A stretch of 12,646 nucleotides of DNA from Erysipelotrichaceae bacterium (GTDB lineage Bacteria; Bacillota_I; Bacilli_A; Erysipelotrichales; Erysipelotrichaceae): positions 1-12,646 of the forward strand of contig JAFOMB010000011.1 in assembly GCA_017419065.1 (NCBI GenBank). The letters are read 5' to 3'. Both the position numbers and the translations under genes were made by a program. Shown in pieces: positions 5,803 to 12,182 of this stretch. The stretch's first letter is position 1. The number at the start of each line of letters is the position of its first letter. The notes beneath the pieces are model-generated. The model did not search any database. It worked only from the letters and a program-made list of their open reading frames with translations, and had not been told where the DNA came from.

Positions 5803-6497
5803 CCGAACACCTCCTTCAAAGCTTCTTCTATTCTTTCACCATCCGCTTCCGGATAGTAAGCATTCTTGTCTTCTTCCTTCACGAAGCAGAGATGAGAGAA
5901 GGCTCCCTCTCCCTCTTCGATCTCCAGGTGGTCATAGCCATTGCGGTAGATGACCGTCATACCCCGGGTATAGTCCGCATAGACTTCGACTTCCGCCCGG
6001 TATTTCACAAAGTCAAAGACCTCCGGTTTTAAAGCGGCCAGATAAGCCGTCTCATATTTCTTTCCGGTCTTTTCATAGACCTCGAGCGGTACGAAATAGA
6101 AAGGGATCCCGGCTCTTAACAGTGCCTGCATGGCTTCCGGATCTTCATAGACGCTTCTCTCCGCTACCGGCGAGACATCCCCAAAGCACCAGGCACCTCC
6201 CGCATAGATGATCTTCGAGATCTTCTCTTTCGCTTCAGGATAGAGGGAAAGCACCGAAGCCAGAAGGCCTCCTCCTTCCATCAGCACGACGTCTGTCATC
6301 TCCTCTTTCTCCAGGATGTCCTTAAAGGAAGAGACAGCAGCAGAAAGGTCCTCAAAAGAAACGGAAGCATTCTTTCCTCCATAACGGATCTCTTTCTTCC
6401 TGAAAAAGAACTCTGTTTCCTTCCCGCTGATGTTTCCCGGCTTCTCCGCAAAGGAAACAGCAGCTTCTGTGTCACAAATGTCGATCAGCGCTTTCAT
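5799..6497 (-). CDS. Degenerate nucleoside hydrolase-like protein
   Basis: This 232-aa protein is about 100 residues shorter than its neighbour and is clearly a diverged paralog of it. Residues 67-140 (TDVVLMEGGG ... YPEAKEKISKIIYAGG ... EDPEAMQALLRAGIPFYFVP) align with residues 122-190 of the downstream hydrolase, and YTRGMTVIYRN aligns with YTYGMTVIDVN. The catalytic parts are gone: the N-terminal DxDxGxDD loop is replaced by DICDTEAAV, the GPxTN motif by MEGGG, Asn168 by Ser115, and the His-Asp pair is absent. It is probably a non-catalytic partner or regulator. The frame is intact, a ribosome site (AGAGGA, 6505-6510) precedes the ATG, and the stop overlaps the next start (ATGA), so it is not a random pseudogene. 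It is the first gene of the operon. Confidence 0.75.
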   Translation of the reverse strand: MKALIDICDTEAAVSFAEKPGNISGKETEFFFRKKEIRYGGKNASVSFEDLSAAVSSFKDILEKEEMTDVVLMEGGGLLASVLSLYPEAKEKISKIIYAGGAWCFGDVSPVAERSVYEDPEAMQALLRAGIPFYFVPLEVYEKTGKKYETAYLAALKPEVFDFVKYRAEVEVYADYTRGMTVIYRNGYDHLEIEEGEGAFSHLCFVKEEDKNAYYPEADGERIEEALKEVFG

Positions 6498-6519
6498 GAT
6501 CAGTTCCTCTTTCTCTTCA

Positions 6520-6525
6520 AGTATA
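6520..6525 (-). promoter_or_regulatory. -10 box of the nucleoside hydrolase/mtnK operon
   Basis: TATACT on the minus strand predicts a start near 6513 and a leader of about 16 nt that contains the ribosome site. No convincing -35 is visible. An overlapping TATAAT on the plus strand (6522-6527) could alternatively serve the divergent glycosyltransferase. Confidence 0.45.
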
Positions 6526-6593
6526 ATTCACTGTCTTCTCAAAACGGAACAGGAAGAGGAGATGCAGGCACAAATGTGACGGATAGAAGACAC

Positions 6594-6599
6594 TATGAT
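6594..6599 (+). promoter_or_regulatory. Candidate -10 of the glycosyltransferase-flippase operon
   Basis: TATGAT ends 16 nt before the ATG at 6616, which would give a leader of about 10 nt containing AGAGG. No -35 match is visible. A TATAAT at 6522 is the alternative. Confidence 0.4.
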
Positions 6600-6615
6600 A
6601 GAATGTAGAGGCAAT

Positions 6616-7587
6616 ATGAGTGCACCTTTTCTTTCCGTCATCATTCCCGTATACAATGTGGAAGCCTATCTCGAAGAGAACCTGGAATCCCTGACCCATC
6701 AGACAGTCAGCGACTATGAGCTGATCCTCGTCAATGACGGATCGACAGATTCCTCTTTGTCCATCATTGAAAGATACGCGGAAGAGTATCCTTTCATTAA
6801 AGTCGTCAATAAGAAAAACGGCGGCATTTCCTCTGCCCGCAACACCGGTATCAGTGAAGCCTCCGGGGAATACCTCGGCTTCATCGATTCCGATGACTTC
6901 GTGAAGAATGACTACGTGGAATCGATGATCCGGAAGGCAAAGGAAGATGACAGCGACATCGTCGTATGCGACCTGGTGACCTGGTTTGGGGACAATGATC
7001 AGAGGAACTACATCATGAAGGGACTCAGGGAAGATCTTGATGAACTCCCGAATGACAGACGTCTCTTCCTGTCACCGCTCTTCGCCTGGAACAAGATCTA
7101 CCGGCGCTCCTTCTTCTTAGAACAGGACATCCTCTATGAGGAAGGCACCTGGTATGAAGACCTGGAAGTCACCCTCTATCTGGCGGCCAGGGCGAAGAAG
7201 ATCTCCTATGTCGAAAAGATCCTGATCTGTTACCGGCAGAGGGAGAACTCCATCATGTCTTCCAGGAACCAGAAGTGTCTGGATATCTTCCATGTCCTGG
7301 AGGCCATCTATGACCGCTTTGAAAGAAACGGTTTATTGCAGGAATACAAAGAGGAACTGGAATACCTCTTCATCGAGAATCTGCTGGTCTACGGCGGCTT
7401 CCGCCTTCTGGCTTTAGACAACTATCAGGAAGTCTTCAAGAGAGCCAAGCTCTTCCTGAAGAAGTACTTCCCGGACTATAAAAAGAACAGCCACATCCAA
7501 AAACTTCCTCTCAAATACCGCCTCTTCATCTTTTTGAATGACCCTCTCCTGCTTCCGCTATACAGGAGCTACTTATTAAGGAAATAA
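6616..7587 (+). CDS. Family 2 glycosyltransferase
   Basis: This 323-aa GT-A enzyme is predicted to transfer a sugar from a nucleotide donor to a growing surface glycan at the cytoplasmic face of the membrane. LSVIIPVYN (6-14), VNDGSTD (39-45), GGISSARN (69-76), the metal-binding DSDD (91-94) and the likely base in YEDLE (180-184) are all in place. The C-terminal part (about 210-323) is helical with no clear membrane span. The ATG at 6616 is chosen because AGAGG precedes it; an in-frame ATG at 6595 lies inside the candidate -10 box. The stop is 1 bp before the flippase start, so the two are translated together. Which sugar it moves cannot be told. Confidence 0.88.
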   Translation: MSAPFLSVIIPVYNVEAYLEENLESLTHQTVSDYELILVNDGSTDSSLSIIERYAEEYPFIKVVNKKNGGISSARNTGISEASGEYLGFIDSDDFVKNDYVESMIRKAKEDDSDIVVCDLVTWFGDNDQRNYIMKGLREDLDELPNDRRLFLSPLFAWNKIYRRSFFLEQDILYEEGTWYEDLEVTLYLAARAKKISYVEKILICYRQRENSIMSSRNQKCLDIFHVLEAIYDRFERNGLLQEYKEELEYLFIENLLVYGGFRLLALDNYQEVFKRAKLFLKKYFPDYKKNSHIQKLPLKYRLFIFLNDPLLLPLYRSYLLRK

Positions 7588-7588
7588 T

Positions 7589-9130
7589 ATGAGACAGCGC
7601 GCCAGTATTCTAAACGGGATCACTTCTCTGATCTCCCAGATCACCATGATCATCCTCGGGTTCATATCCCGCTCTTTCTTTATCAGGACTCTCGGTGAAG
7701 AGCTTTTAGGCATCAGCGGCACCTTTACCAATGTCATCAACATCCTCTCTGTCACGGAGCTCGGCATCGGTGGTGCCATCACCTTCTGCCTCTATAAGCC
7801 GATCTATGAGGATGACAAGGAGAAGATCGCCGGGATCATGAATCTCTTCCGGAAGGCCTACTTCATCATCGGAACCGTCGTCTTTGTCGCCGGACTCTGC
7901 GTCCTTCCATTTGTCCAGTATCTGCTCAAGGACTACACCCTGGATCTAGGCTACATCCGTCTCATCTTCATGATGTATGTGGTCAATACGACGCTCTCCT
8001 ATTATCTGGCGCATTGCCGTACCCTCTTCTTCGCCTCCCAGAGGAATTACATCGTCACCATCGTCGACTTCATCGCCAAGACGCTGATGCAGATAGGGCA
8101 GATCGTGATCCTCCTCAAAACCAGGAACTTCACCCTCTACCTCTCTCTGATGATCATCTATACCGTCTCTACGAACCTGATCATCCATCAGCTCTACTAT
8201 AAGAACTTCTCCTTCATGAAGGGGAACAAAGCCGTCATCGATCCTTCCACAAAGGAGGAAGTCTTCAGCATCATCAAATACCTGGCGATCAACTCCCTGG
8301 TATCTATCGGCGTCTTCTCTACCGATAATCTGATCATCTCTTCCATCATCGGCGTCGGTGTCGTCGGCATCTATTCGAACTACACGATGATCATCCAGAA
8401 CATCCAGACCCTTTTCACGTCCCTCTTAAACGGTGTCGTAGCCTCCCTAGGCAACATGATGGCAGAGGGAGATGATGAGCGTATCAATAAGATCTTCAAC
8501 ATCTACGACTTCTCCTACTACATCGTCGGTTCCTTTACGACGGTATCTCTCTTCTGCATGCTGAACCCGTTCATCCACACGATCTGGATCCGCAAGGATG
8601 AATACGTCCTTCCGATCATCATCGTCGTCGTTCTGTGTCTGAACCACTATATGATCCTGAAGAGACAGCCTGTCTGGCAATACCAGAACACCTCCGGTGT
8701 CTTCCGCTACTTCCTGCCGTACTCCTTCATGGAGATGGTGGTGAACCTGGCTGTCTCCATCATCCTGGCCAAGACCATCGGCCTCATCGGTGTCTTCCTG
8801 GGTTCTACGATCGCCTACATCCTCTCCTGGATCGGACAGACCTGGGTCATCCATCAGCGCGTCCTCAAGAGGAACGCCTTCCCGTACTACTTCAAACAGG
8901 TCGTATACATCGTCCTGACTGCTGTCATGACCGCCGGAGTATATGCCCTCGATCAGCTCGTGGTCATCGCCAATCCATACCTGGATTTCTTTACGACCAT
9001 GTGCTTCTGCGCCCTGGTACCGAATCTCATCAACCTGCTGCTCTTCTGCAGGACCCCGGAATTCTCCTATCTGAAGGAGACTCTCATCACCAAGGTCCTG
9101 GACCGCTTCAGAAAGAAAGACAACGCATAG
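7589..9130 (+). CDS. Polysaccharide/oligosaccharide flippase (Wzx/MVF type)
   Basis: This 513-aa integral membrane protein has about 12-14 hydrophobic helices along its length. The N-terminus (ILNGITSLISQITMIILGFI, then RTLGEELLGISG and TELGIGGAI) is typical of Wzx-like flippases of the MATE/MVF superfamily, which move lipid-linked glycans across the cytoplasmic membrane. It begins 1 bp after the glycosyltransferase stop, with AGGA just upstream, forming a two-gene unit. No polymerase, priming transferase or other glycan genes are in the window, so it may handle a short modification rather than a full capsule. The stop abuts a terminator hairpin. Confidence 0.87.
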   Translation: MRQRASILNGITSLISQITMIILGFISRSFFIRTLGEELLGISGTFTNVINILSVTELGIGGAITFCLYKPIYEDDKEKIAGIMNLFRKAYFIIGTVVFVAGLCVLPFVQYLLKDYTLDLGYIRLIFMMYVVNTTLSYYLAHCRTLFFASQRNYIVTIVDFIAKTLMQIGQIVILLKTRNFTLYLSLMIIYTVSTNLIIHQLYYKNFSFMKGNKAVIDPSTKEEVFSIIKYLAINSLVSIGVFSTDNLIISSIIGVGVVGIYSNYTMIIQNIQTLFTSLLNGVVASLGNMMAEGDDERINKIFNIYDFSYYIVGSFTTVSLFCMLNPFIHTIWIRKDEYVLPIIIVVVLCLNHYMILKRQPVWQYQNTSGVFRYFLPYSFMEMVVNLAVSIILAKTIGLIGVFLGSTIAYILSWIGQTWVIHQRVLKRNAFPYYFKQVVYIVLTAVMTAGVYALDQLVVIANPYLDFFTTMCFCALVPNLINLLLFCRTPEFSYLKETLITKVLDRFRKKDNA

Positions 9131-9156
9131 ACTGCCTCCGGCAGTTTTTTTATAAT
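9128..9156 (+). promoter_or_regulatory. Lipoprotein promoter built around a terminator hairpin
   Basis: TAGACT (9128-9133, 4 of 6 bases of TTGACA) and TATAAT (9151-9156) are 17 bp apart. The spacer contains most of the flippase terminator, and the -35 overlaps the flippase stop codon. The predicted start is at about the ATG at 9164. Confidence 0.5.
9131..9150 (+). terminator. Terminator of the glycosyltransferase-flippase operon
   Basis: ACTGCC (9131-9136), a TCC loop and GGCAGT (9140-9145) are followed by a T-run. The stem begins on the base after the flippase stop codon. Confidence 0.85.
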
Positions 9157-9163
9157 GAAAATG

Positions 9164-9988
9164 ATGAAAAGAACTCTGCTTCTTCTCCTTCTCCTGCTGG
9201 TCTCCTGTTCCGCTCCGCAGAAACCGGAAGCGCCAAAAGTATCAGTCCCGAAGAAAGAGGAGACCACTCCGCAAATCAAAGAAGAAGTCATCTATCCTGC
9301 CAAAGAGAGGACCGGGGCGAAGTGGCCGATGGATTTTTATCTGTCGCACGCCGATTCCGGACTCGGTCTTCCTTCTGAGATGTCTGTGGAAGATAAGAAG
9401 ATCCTGCTGAGCTGGAAGAGGAAAGACAGCGGCGAAGAAGTATACAGCTGCCGCTATGAAGAGGGATACGCCTATTGTGAAACCAAAGGAGATATCCCTC
9501 CAAAGGAAGAGATCATCCACGCCTTCCCGCTGCCGAAACCCGGTGACCGTCTCATCGTCACCAGCCGGAAAAGAGAGAACATCTTTACCCACAACTACAT
9601 CCTCGGCAACTACAGCGACTTCTATTATGAAGACCGGGGCGGCCACGATTACTTCCTCTTCTCCTGGTATCAGGAAAGCGAAGAGGGACCGGTACTCATC
9701 TATGAGGCGGTCGCCTACGATGAAGTCTGCACCTCCGCCAAAGCTTACCGGGACGACCTCTGGGAAGCCTTCTTAGAGGACAGGGACCTGATACACACCG
9801 TCTCCCTCCTCTACGAAGAAGGAAAGACCGACTACGAGGCGGAATGGATGCGGAGCAATAGAAGTGAACATAACGAAAAAGATGACCTCTGCGACTGTGA
9901 GGACTATCTCGATCTCTATGAGGGGAATGCTGAACTCTTCCTCGATGAAGATGACGCCTACGATTACTGGATGGAAGCCTGTGATTAA
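9164..9988 (+). CDS. Secreted lipoprotein of unknown function
   Basis: This 274-aa protein has a lipoprotein signal: MKRT, an almost pure leucine core, and the lipobox LVSC with the lipidated Cys near residue 15. A Pro/Lys/Glu-rich linker (about 17-45) follows, then a soluble domain rich in Tyr, Asp and Glu. The last 40 residues are very acidic (DLCDCEDYLDLYEGN ... LDEDDAYDYWMEAC) and hold three cysteines, which could bind metal or form disulfides. I do not recognise the family. There are three ATGs (9155, 9161, 9164). The first overlaps the -10 box, and 9164 is preferred because it sits 7 nt after TATAAT with no ribosome site. Transcription is convergent with the signal peptidase gene. Confidence 0.75.
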   Translation: MKRTLLLLLLLLVSCSAPQKPEAPKVSVPKKEETTPQIKEEVIYPAKERTGAKWPMDFYLSHADSGLGLPSEMSVEDKKILLSWKRKDSGEEVYSCRYEEGYAYCETKGDIPPKEEIIHAFPLPKPGDRLIVTSRKRENIFTHNYILGNYSDFYYEDRGGHDYFLFSWYQESEEGPVLIYEAVAYDEVCTSAKAYRDDLWEAFLEDRDLIHTVSLLYEEGKTDYEAEWMRSNRSEHNEKDDLCDCEDYLDLYEGNAELFLDEDDAYDYWMEACD

Positions 9989-9991
9989 AAA

Positions 9992-10013
9992 AGAGAAGCC
10001 TAGCTTCTCTTTT
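9992..10013. terminator. Bidirectional terminator shared by lipoprotein and signal peptidase genes
   Basis: AGAGAAGC (9992-9999) pairs with GCTTCTCT (10003-10010). The 3-nt loop CTA is the signal peptidase stop codon (TAG) read on the minus strand. T-runs lie on both outer sides. Confidence 0.88.
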
Positions 10014-10512
10014 CAAAATACTCAGCAGCTTCTACCGCAAATACACCCAGCAAGAAGGCAATGGCGAAGACGATCTTCCCCCGGATCTCGCTCAGAAAGA
10101 GGGCGATCCATCCGGCCTTCTCCAGGACATAGACAGTCTTTCCTAAGAAGAGGAGGTATGGGATCGGCTGGATGTCTTCGATATCATTGGCGTCTCCCTT
10201 GGTGATGAACTGGTGTTTCTCGCGGTCATTCTCTATCACACGGTGCGTCGTAGAGGCGGCGGCCATTTCATTCGCGTAGAAGGTGATCACATCCCCCTCT
10301 TCAACAAGAGAAGGATCTGTTTCCTTCGAGAAGACGAGGGATCCTACCGGGATGGACGGTTCCATGGAAGGCGAGATGACGACATAGGAAGTGATGCCGA
10401 AAAGCTTCGGGATGAGGATGCCCAGAGGAAAGATCATACAGACGGTCAGAAGCAGGATCCCGGTCAGTCTCAGCAGGACTGTCAGGACATTCCTGTTTTT
10501 CTCTTTTTTCAT
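10000..10512 (-). CDS. ER-type (SipW-like) signal peptidase I
   Basis: This 170-aa membrane protease removes signal peptides outside the cytoplasmic membrane. An N-terminal membrane helix (about 8-37) leads to the nucleophile motif ISPSMEPS with Ser49. A His, H90 in TTHRVI, replaces the lysine of ordinary bacterial enzymes, and KGDAND carries the conserved Asp107. A second helix (about 145-163) ends the protein. The Ser-His-Asp set marks the S26B/SipW group, which in Bacillus processes TasA-type biofilm proteins. No such substrate lies in the window, and the adjacent lipoprotein would need signal peptidase II instead. The start is ATG at 10512, 9 nt after an extended -10 (TGTTATAAT) and with no standard ribosome site, so its leader is only about 3 nt. 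Confidence 0.88.
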   Translation of the reverse strand: MKKEKNRNVLTVLLRLTGILLLTVCMIFPLGILIPKLFGITSYVVISPSMEPSIPVGSLVFSKETDPSLVEEGDVITFYANEMAAASTTHRVIENDREKHQFITKGDANDIEDIQPIPYLLFLGKTVYVLEKAGWIALFLSEIRGKIVFAIAFLLGVFAVEAAEYFEKRS

Positions 10513-10521
10513 AACATTTCC

Positions 10522-10530
10522 ATTATAACA
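10522..10530 (-). promoter_or_regulatory. Extended -10 of the signal peptidase gene
   Basis: TGTTATAAT on the minus strand is a perfect extended -10. Its end lies 9 nt from the ATG at 10512, predicting a near-leaderless transcript. Confidence 0.6.
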
Positions 10531-10557
10531 AGTTCTTTTATTTCCGGCCGTTTGGGA

Positions 10558-10563
10558 TACAAT
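10558..10563 (+). promoter_or_regulatory. Candidate -10 of the PfkB kinase gene
   Basis: TACAAT would start transcription near 10570, giving a leader of about 23 nt with AAAGGAGAG before the ATG at 10593. The -35 is weak. It is divergent from the signal peptidase promoter within an 80-bp gap. Confidence 0.4.
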
Positions 10564-10592
10564 AGGACTATAAAAATAAAAGGAGAGTAGAT

Positions 10593-11513
10593 ATGGGGAT
10601 CGTCGTATTCGGAGCAGTCTTCGTAGATGTCAAGGGATATCCTCTGGCACCGTTCATTCCGCAGGGAAGAAATGTCGGACGCGTCGTACAGGTACACGGC
10701 GGTGTGAGCCGCAATGTCGCGGAGGATATCGCCAATGTGGAACTGGAACCGACCTATGTGAGTGTCGTCGATGACAGCGGCATGGGCAATGATGTCATCG
10801 AGAAACTGAAAAAGCACAAGGTCAATACCGACTACATCGTCCGGACACCGGACGGTTTAGGAACCTGGCTCGCCATCTTCGACAACAACGGTGATGTCTT
10901 CGCTTCCATCTCCAAAAGACCGGACCTCTCCAGGATCGCCGATATCCTGAAGGAACACGGGGATGAGATCATCTCGAATGCCGACAGTGTCGTCGTCGAG
11001 ATCGATATGGAACCGGACATCCTCAAGCAGATCTTCGAACTCTCCGAAAAATACCACAAACAGATCTTCGCCGTCGTCTCCAATATGTCCATCGCCATGG
11101 AACGAAGAGACCTCCTGTCCAGAGTCTCCTGCTTTGTCTGCAATATCCAGGAAGCCGGTCTCTTCTTCTCGGAAGACTACGAAGAGATCCCGACAGAGGA
11201 TTTCATGGAGATCCTGTGCACGAAGGTCCAGCAGGCCGACATCCCGCGTATGGTCGTCACACTGGGAGAAGACGGCGCTGTCTTCGCCTCCCAGAACGGG
11301 GAGTACGGCTATGTCCCTCCGCAGAGAGTCGACGTCCTCGACACGACAGGGGCCGGAGATGCCTTCTTCGCGGGGATCGCCATCGGTCTGACCTACGGGA
11401 AGACTCTGGAAGATTCCTGCTACATCGGCACGAGACTCGCCTCCGCCGTCATCGCTACGAAGGAAAGCGTCTGTCCGAGGTTCCAGCCGGCAGAATTCGG
11501 TATCTACAGGTGA
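10593..11513 (+). CDS. PfkB-family sugar/nucleoside kinase
   Basis: This 306-aa ATP-dependent kinase has the ribokinase fold. GGVSRNVAEDIA (36-47) is the substrate-side glycine motif, the NxxE magnesium motif is N184-I-Q-E187, and the PfkB signature DTTGAGDAFFAGIAIGL (250-266) contains catalytic Asp256. The 'GGVSRNVAE' form recalls pseudouridine kinases (PsuK), which phosphorylate pseudouridine before PsuG splits it, but no psuG is adjacent and ribokinase or another sugar kinase remains possible. The start is supported by AAAGGAGAG. It is monocistronic, and its stop codon lies inside its terminator stem. Confidence 0.85.
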   Translation: MGIVVFGAVFVDVKGYPLAPFIPQGRNVGRVVQVHGGVSRNVAEDIANVELEPTYVSVVDDSGMGNDVIEKLKKHKVNTDYIVRTPDGLGTWLAIFDNNGDVFASISKRPDLSRIADILKEHGDEIISNADSVVVEIDMEPDILKQIFELSEKYHKQIFAVVSNMSIAMERRDLLSRVSCFVCNIQEAGLFFSEDYEEIPTEDFMEILCTKVQQADIPRMVVTLGEDGAVFASQNGEYGYVPPQRVDVLDTTGAGDAFFAGIAIGLTYGKTLEDSCYIGTRLASAVIATKESVCPRFQPAEFGIYR

Positions 11514-11531
11514 TCACGCATCACCTTTTTT
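11509..11531 (+). terminator. Terminator overlapping the PfkB stop codon
   Basis: GGTGAT (11509-11514) pairs with ATCACC (11520-11525) around CACGC, followed by six T. The TGA stop (11511-11513) is part of the left stem. Confidence 0.85.
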
Positions 11532-11545
11532 CTTTTTCAAAAAAA

Positions 11546-11572
11546 TTAGCACTCAATACTTGACAGTGCTAA
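11546..11572 (+). promoter_or_regulatory. CIRCE operator (HrcA site)
   Basis: TTAGCACTC, 9 nt, then CAGTGCTAA. This matches the CIRCE consensus (TTAGCACTC-N9-GAGTGCTAA) except for one inner base. HrcA is expected to bind it and repress hsp20 until heat stress. The hrcA gene is not in the window. Confidence 0.95.
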
Positions 11573-11588
11573 TAAGAAGGACTATAAC
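11560..11588 (+). promoter_or_regulatory. Sigma-A promoter of hsp20
   Basis: TTGACA (11560-11565), a 17-bp spacer and TATAAC (11583-11588). The -35 lies inside the CIRCE element, so HrcA binding would block polymerase. The start is predicted near 11595. Confidence 0.85.
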
Positions 11589-11594
11589 ATAGTT

Positions 11595-11702
11595 GTAAAG
11601 GAAATAAGAGAAGGTTCCGCATAGAACTCAAACCCTCCATTCCCCTTACTGATAGACATAGTTCATACGAACAGTGATTGAAGTAAAGGAGGTAATTGTA
11701 CT
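11595..11702 (+). promoter_or_regulatory. hsp20 5' leader, possible RNA thermometer
   Basis: The leader is about 108 nt. The ribosome site AAAGGAGGT (11685-11693) can pair with CCTCC (11634-11638) as a 5-bp helix, extended by two A-U pairs past one mismatch. Alternatively CCTTAC (11644-11649) can pair with GTAAAGG (11683-11689). Small hairpins GTTC/GAAC form at 11614-11627 and 11661-11672. A thermosensor role is inference. Confidence 0.4.
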
Positions 11703-12146
11703 ATGTTCATGCCTGAATTATTTACGGAAAATTTATTTGATGACAGCTGGATGCTGGATCTGAGTAAGGATCTCAATCATGTCGACCAGCAGCTCTACGG
11801 CAGAAAGGCCGGCAGAGAGATGCTGACAGATGTTCATGAGATGAATGATCACTATGAGATGGAAGTCAACCTTCCGGGCTTCAAGAAAGAAGAGATCAAT
11901 ATCGAAGTCAACGAAGGCTATCTGACCATATCCGCCGCTAAGGGCGTCGATAAGGATCAGAAGGATGAAAAGGGCCATATCCTCCATCAGGAGAGATATG
12001 CCGGCTCCATCAGCCGTTCCTTCTATATCGGCGAAGAAGTCTCACCGGAAGAAGTCCACGCGAAATTCGAAGACGGTGTCCTTCATCTGAATATCCCGAA
12101 GAAGGAAGAAAAGACACCGGAAAGAAATACCATCATGATCGAATGA
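11703..12146 (+). CDS. hsp20: Small heat-shock protein (Hsp20/alpha-crystallin)
   Basis: This 147-aa ATP-independent cytosolic chaperone holds unfolding proteins during heat stress. The alpha-crystallin domain covers about 40-135, with VNLPGFKKEEINIEV (55-69) and the family signature GVLHLNIPK (125-133). The C-terminal I-x-I motif (I144-M-I146), used to join subunits into oligomers, is present. The N-terminus (residues 1-35) is short and carries aromatic residues, as usual. A strong AAAGGAGGT lies 9 nt before the ATG. Control is by CIRCE at the promoter and perhaps by the leader. No terminator is visible in the 36 bp between its stop and the insertion-sequence end. Confidence 0.95.
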   Translation: MFMPELFTENLFDDSWMLDLSKDLNHVDQQLYGRKAGREMLTDVHEMNDHYEMEVNLPGFKKEEINIEVNEGYLTISAAKGVDKDQKDEKGHILHQERYAGSISRSFYIGEEVSPEEVHAKFEDGVLHLNIPKKEEKTPERNTIMIE

Positions 12147-12182
12147 TCTTCCATAATTTCCTTTCAGAAAAAGACCTGTCAA

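Noticed and set aside
8447..8854. Acidic minus-strand open frame inside the flippase gene
   Set aside because: Asp/Val/Glu-rich mirror of a membrane-protein reading frame; no start signal.
8635..9378. Alternative-frame open frame across the flippase end and the lipoprotein start
   Set aside because: It overlaps two better-supported genes, a terminator and a promoter, and its composition is frame-shifted (Pro/Arg/His-rich).
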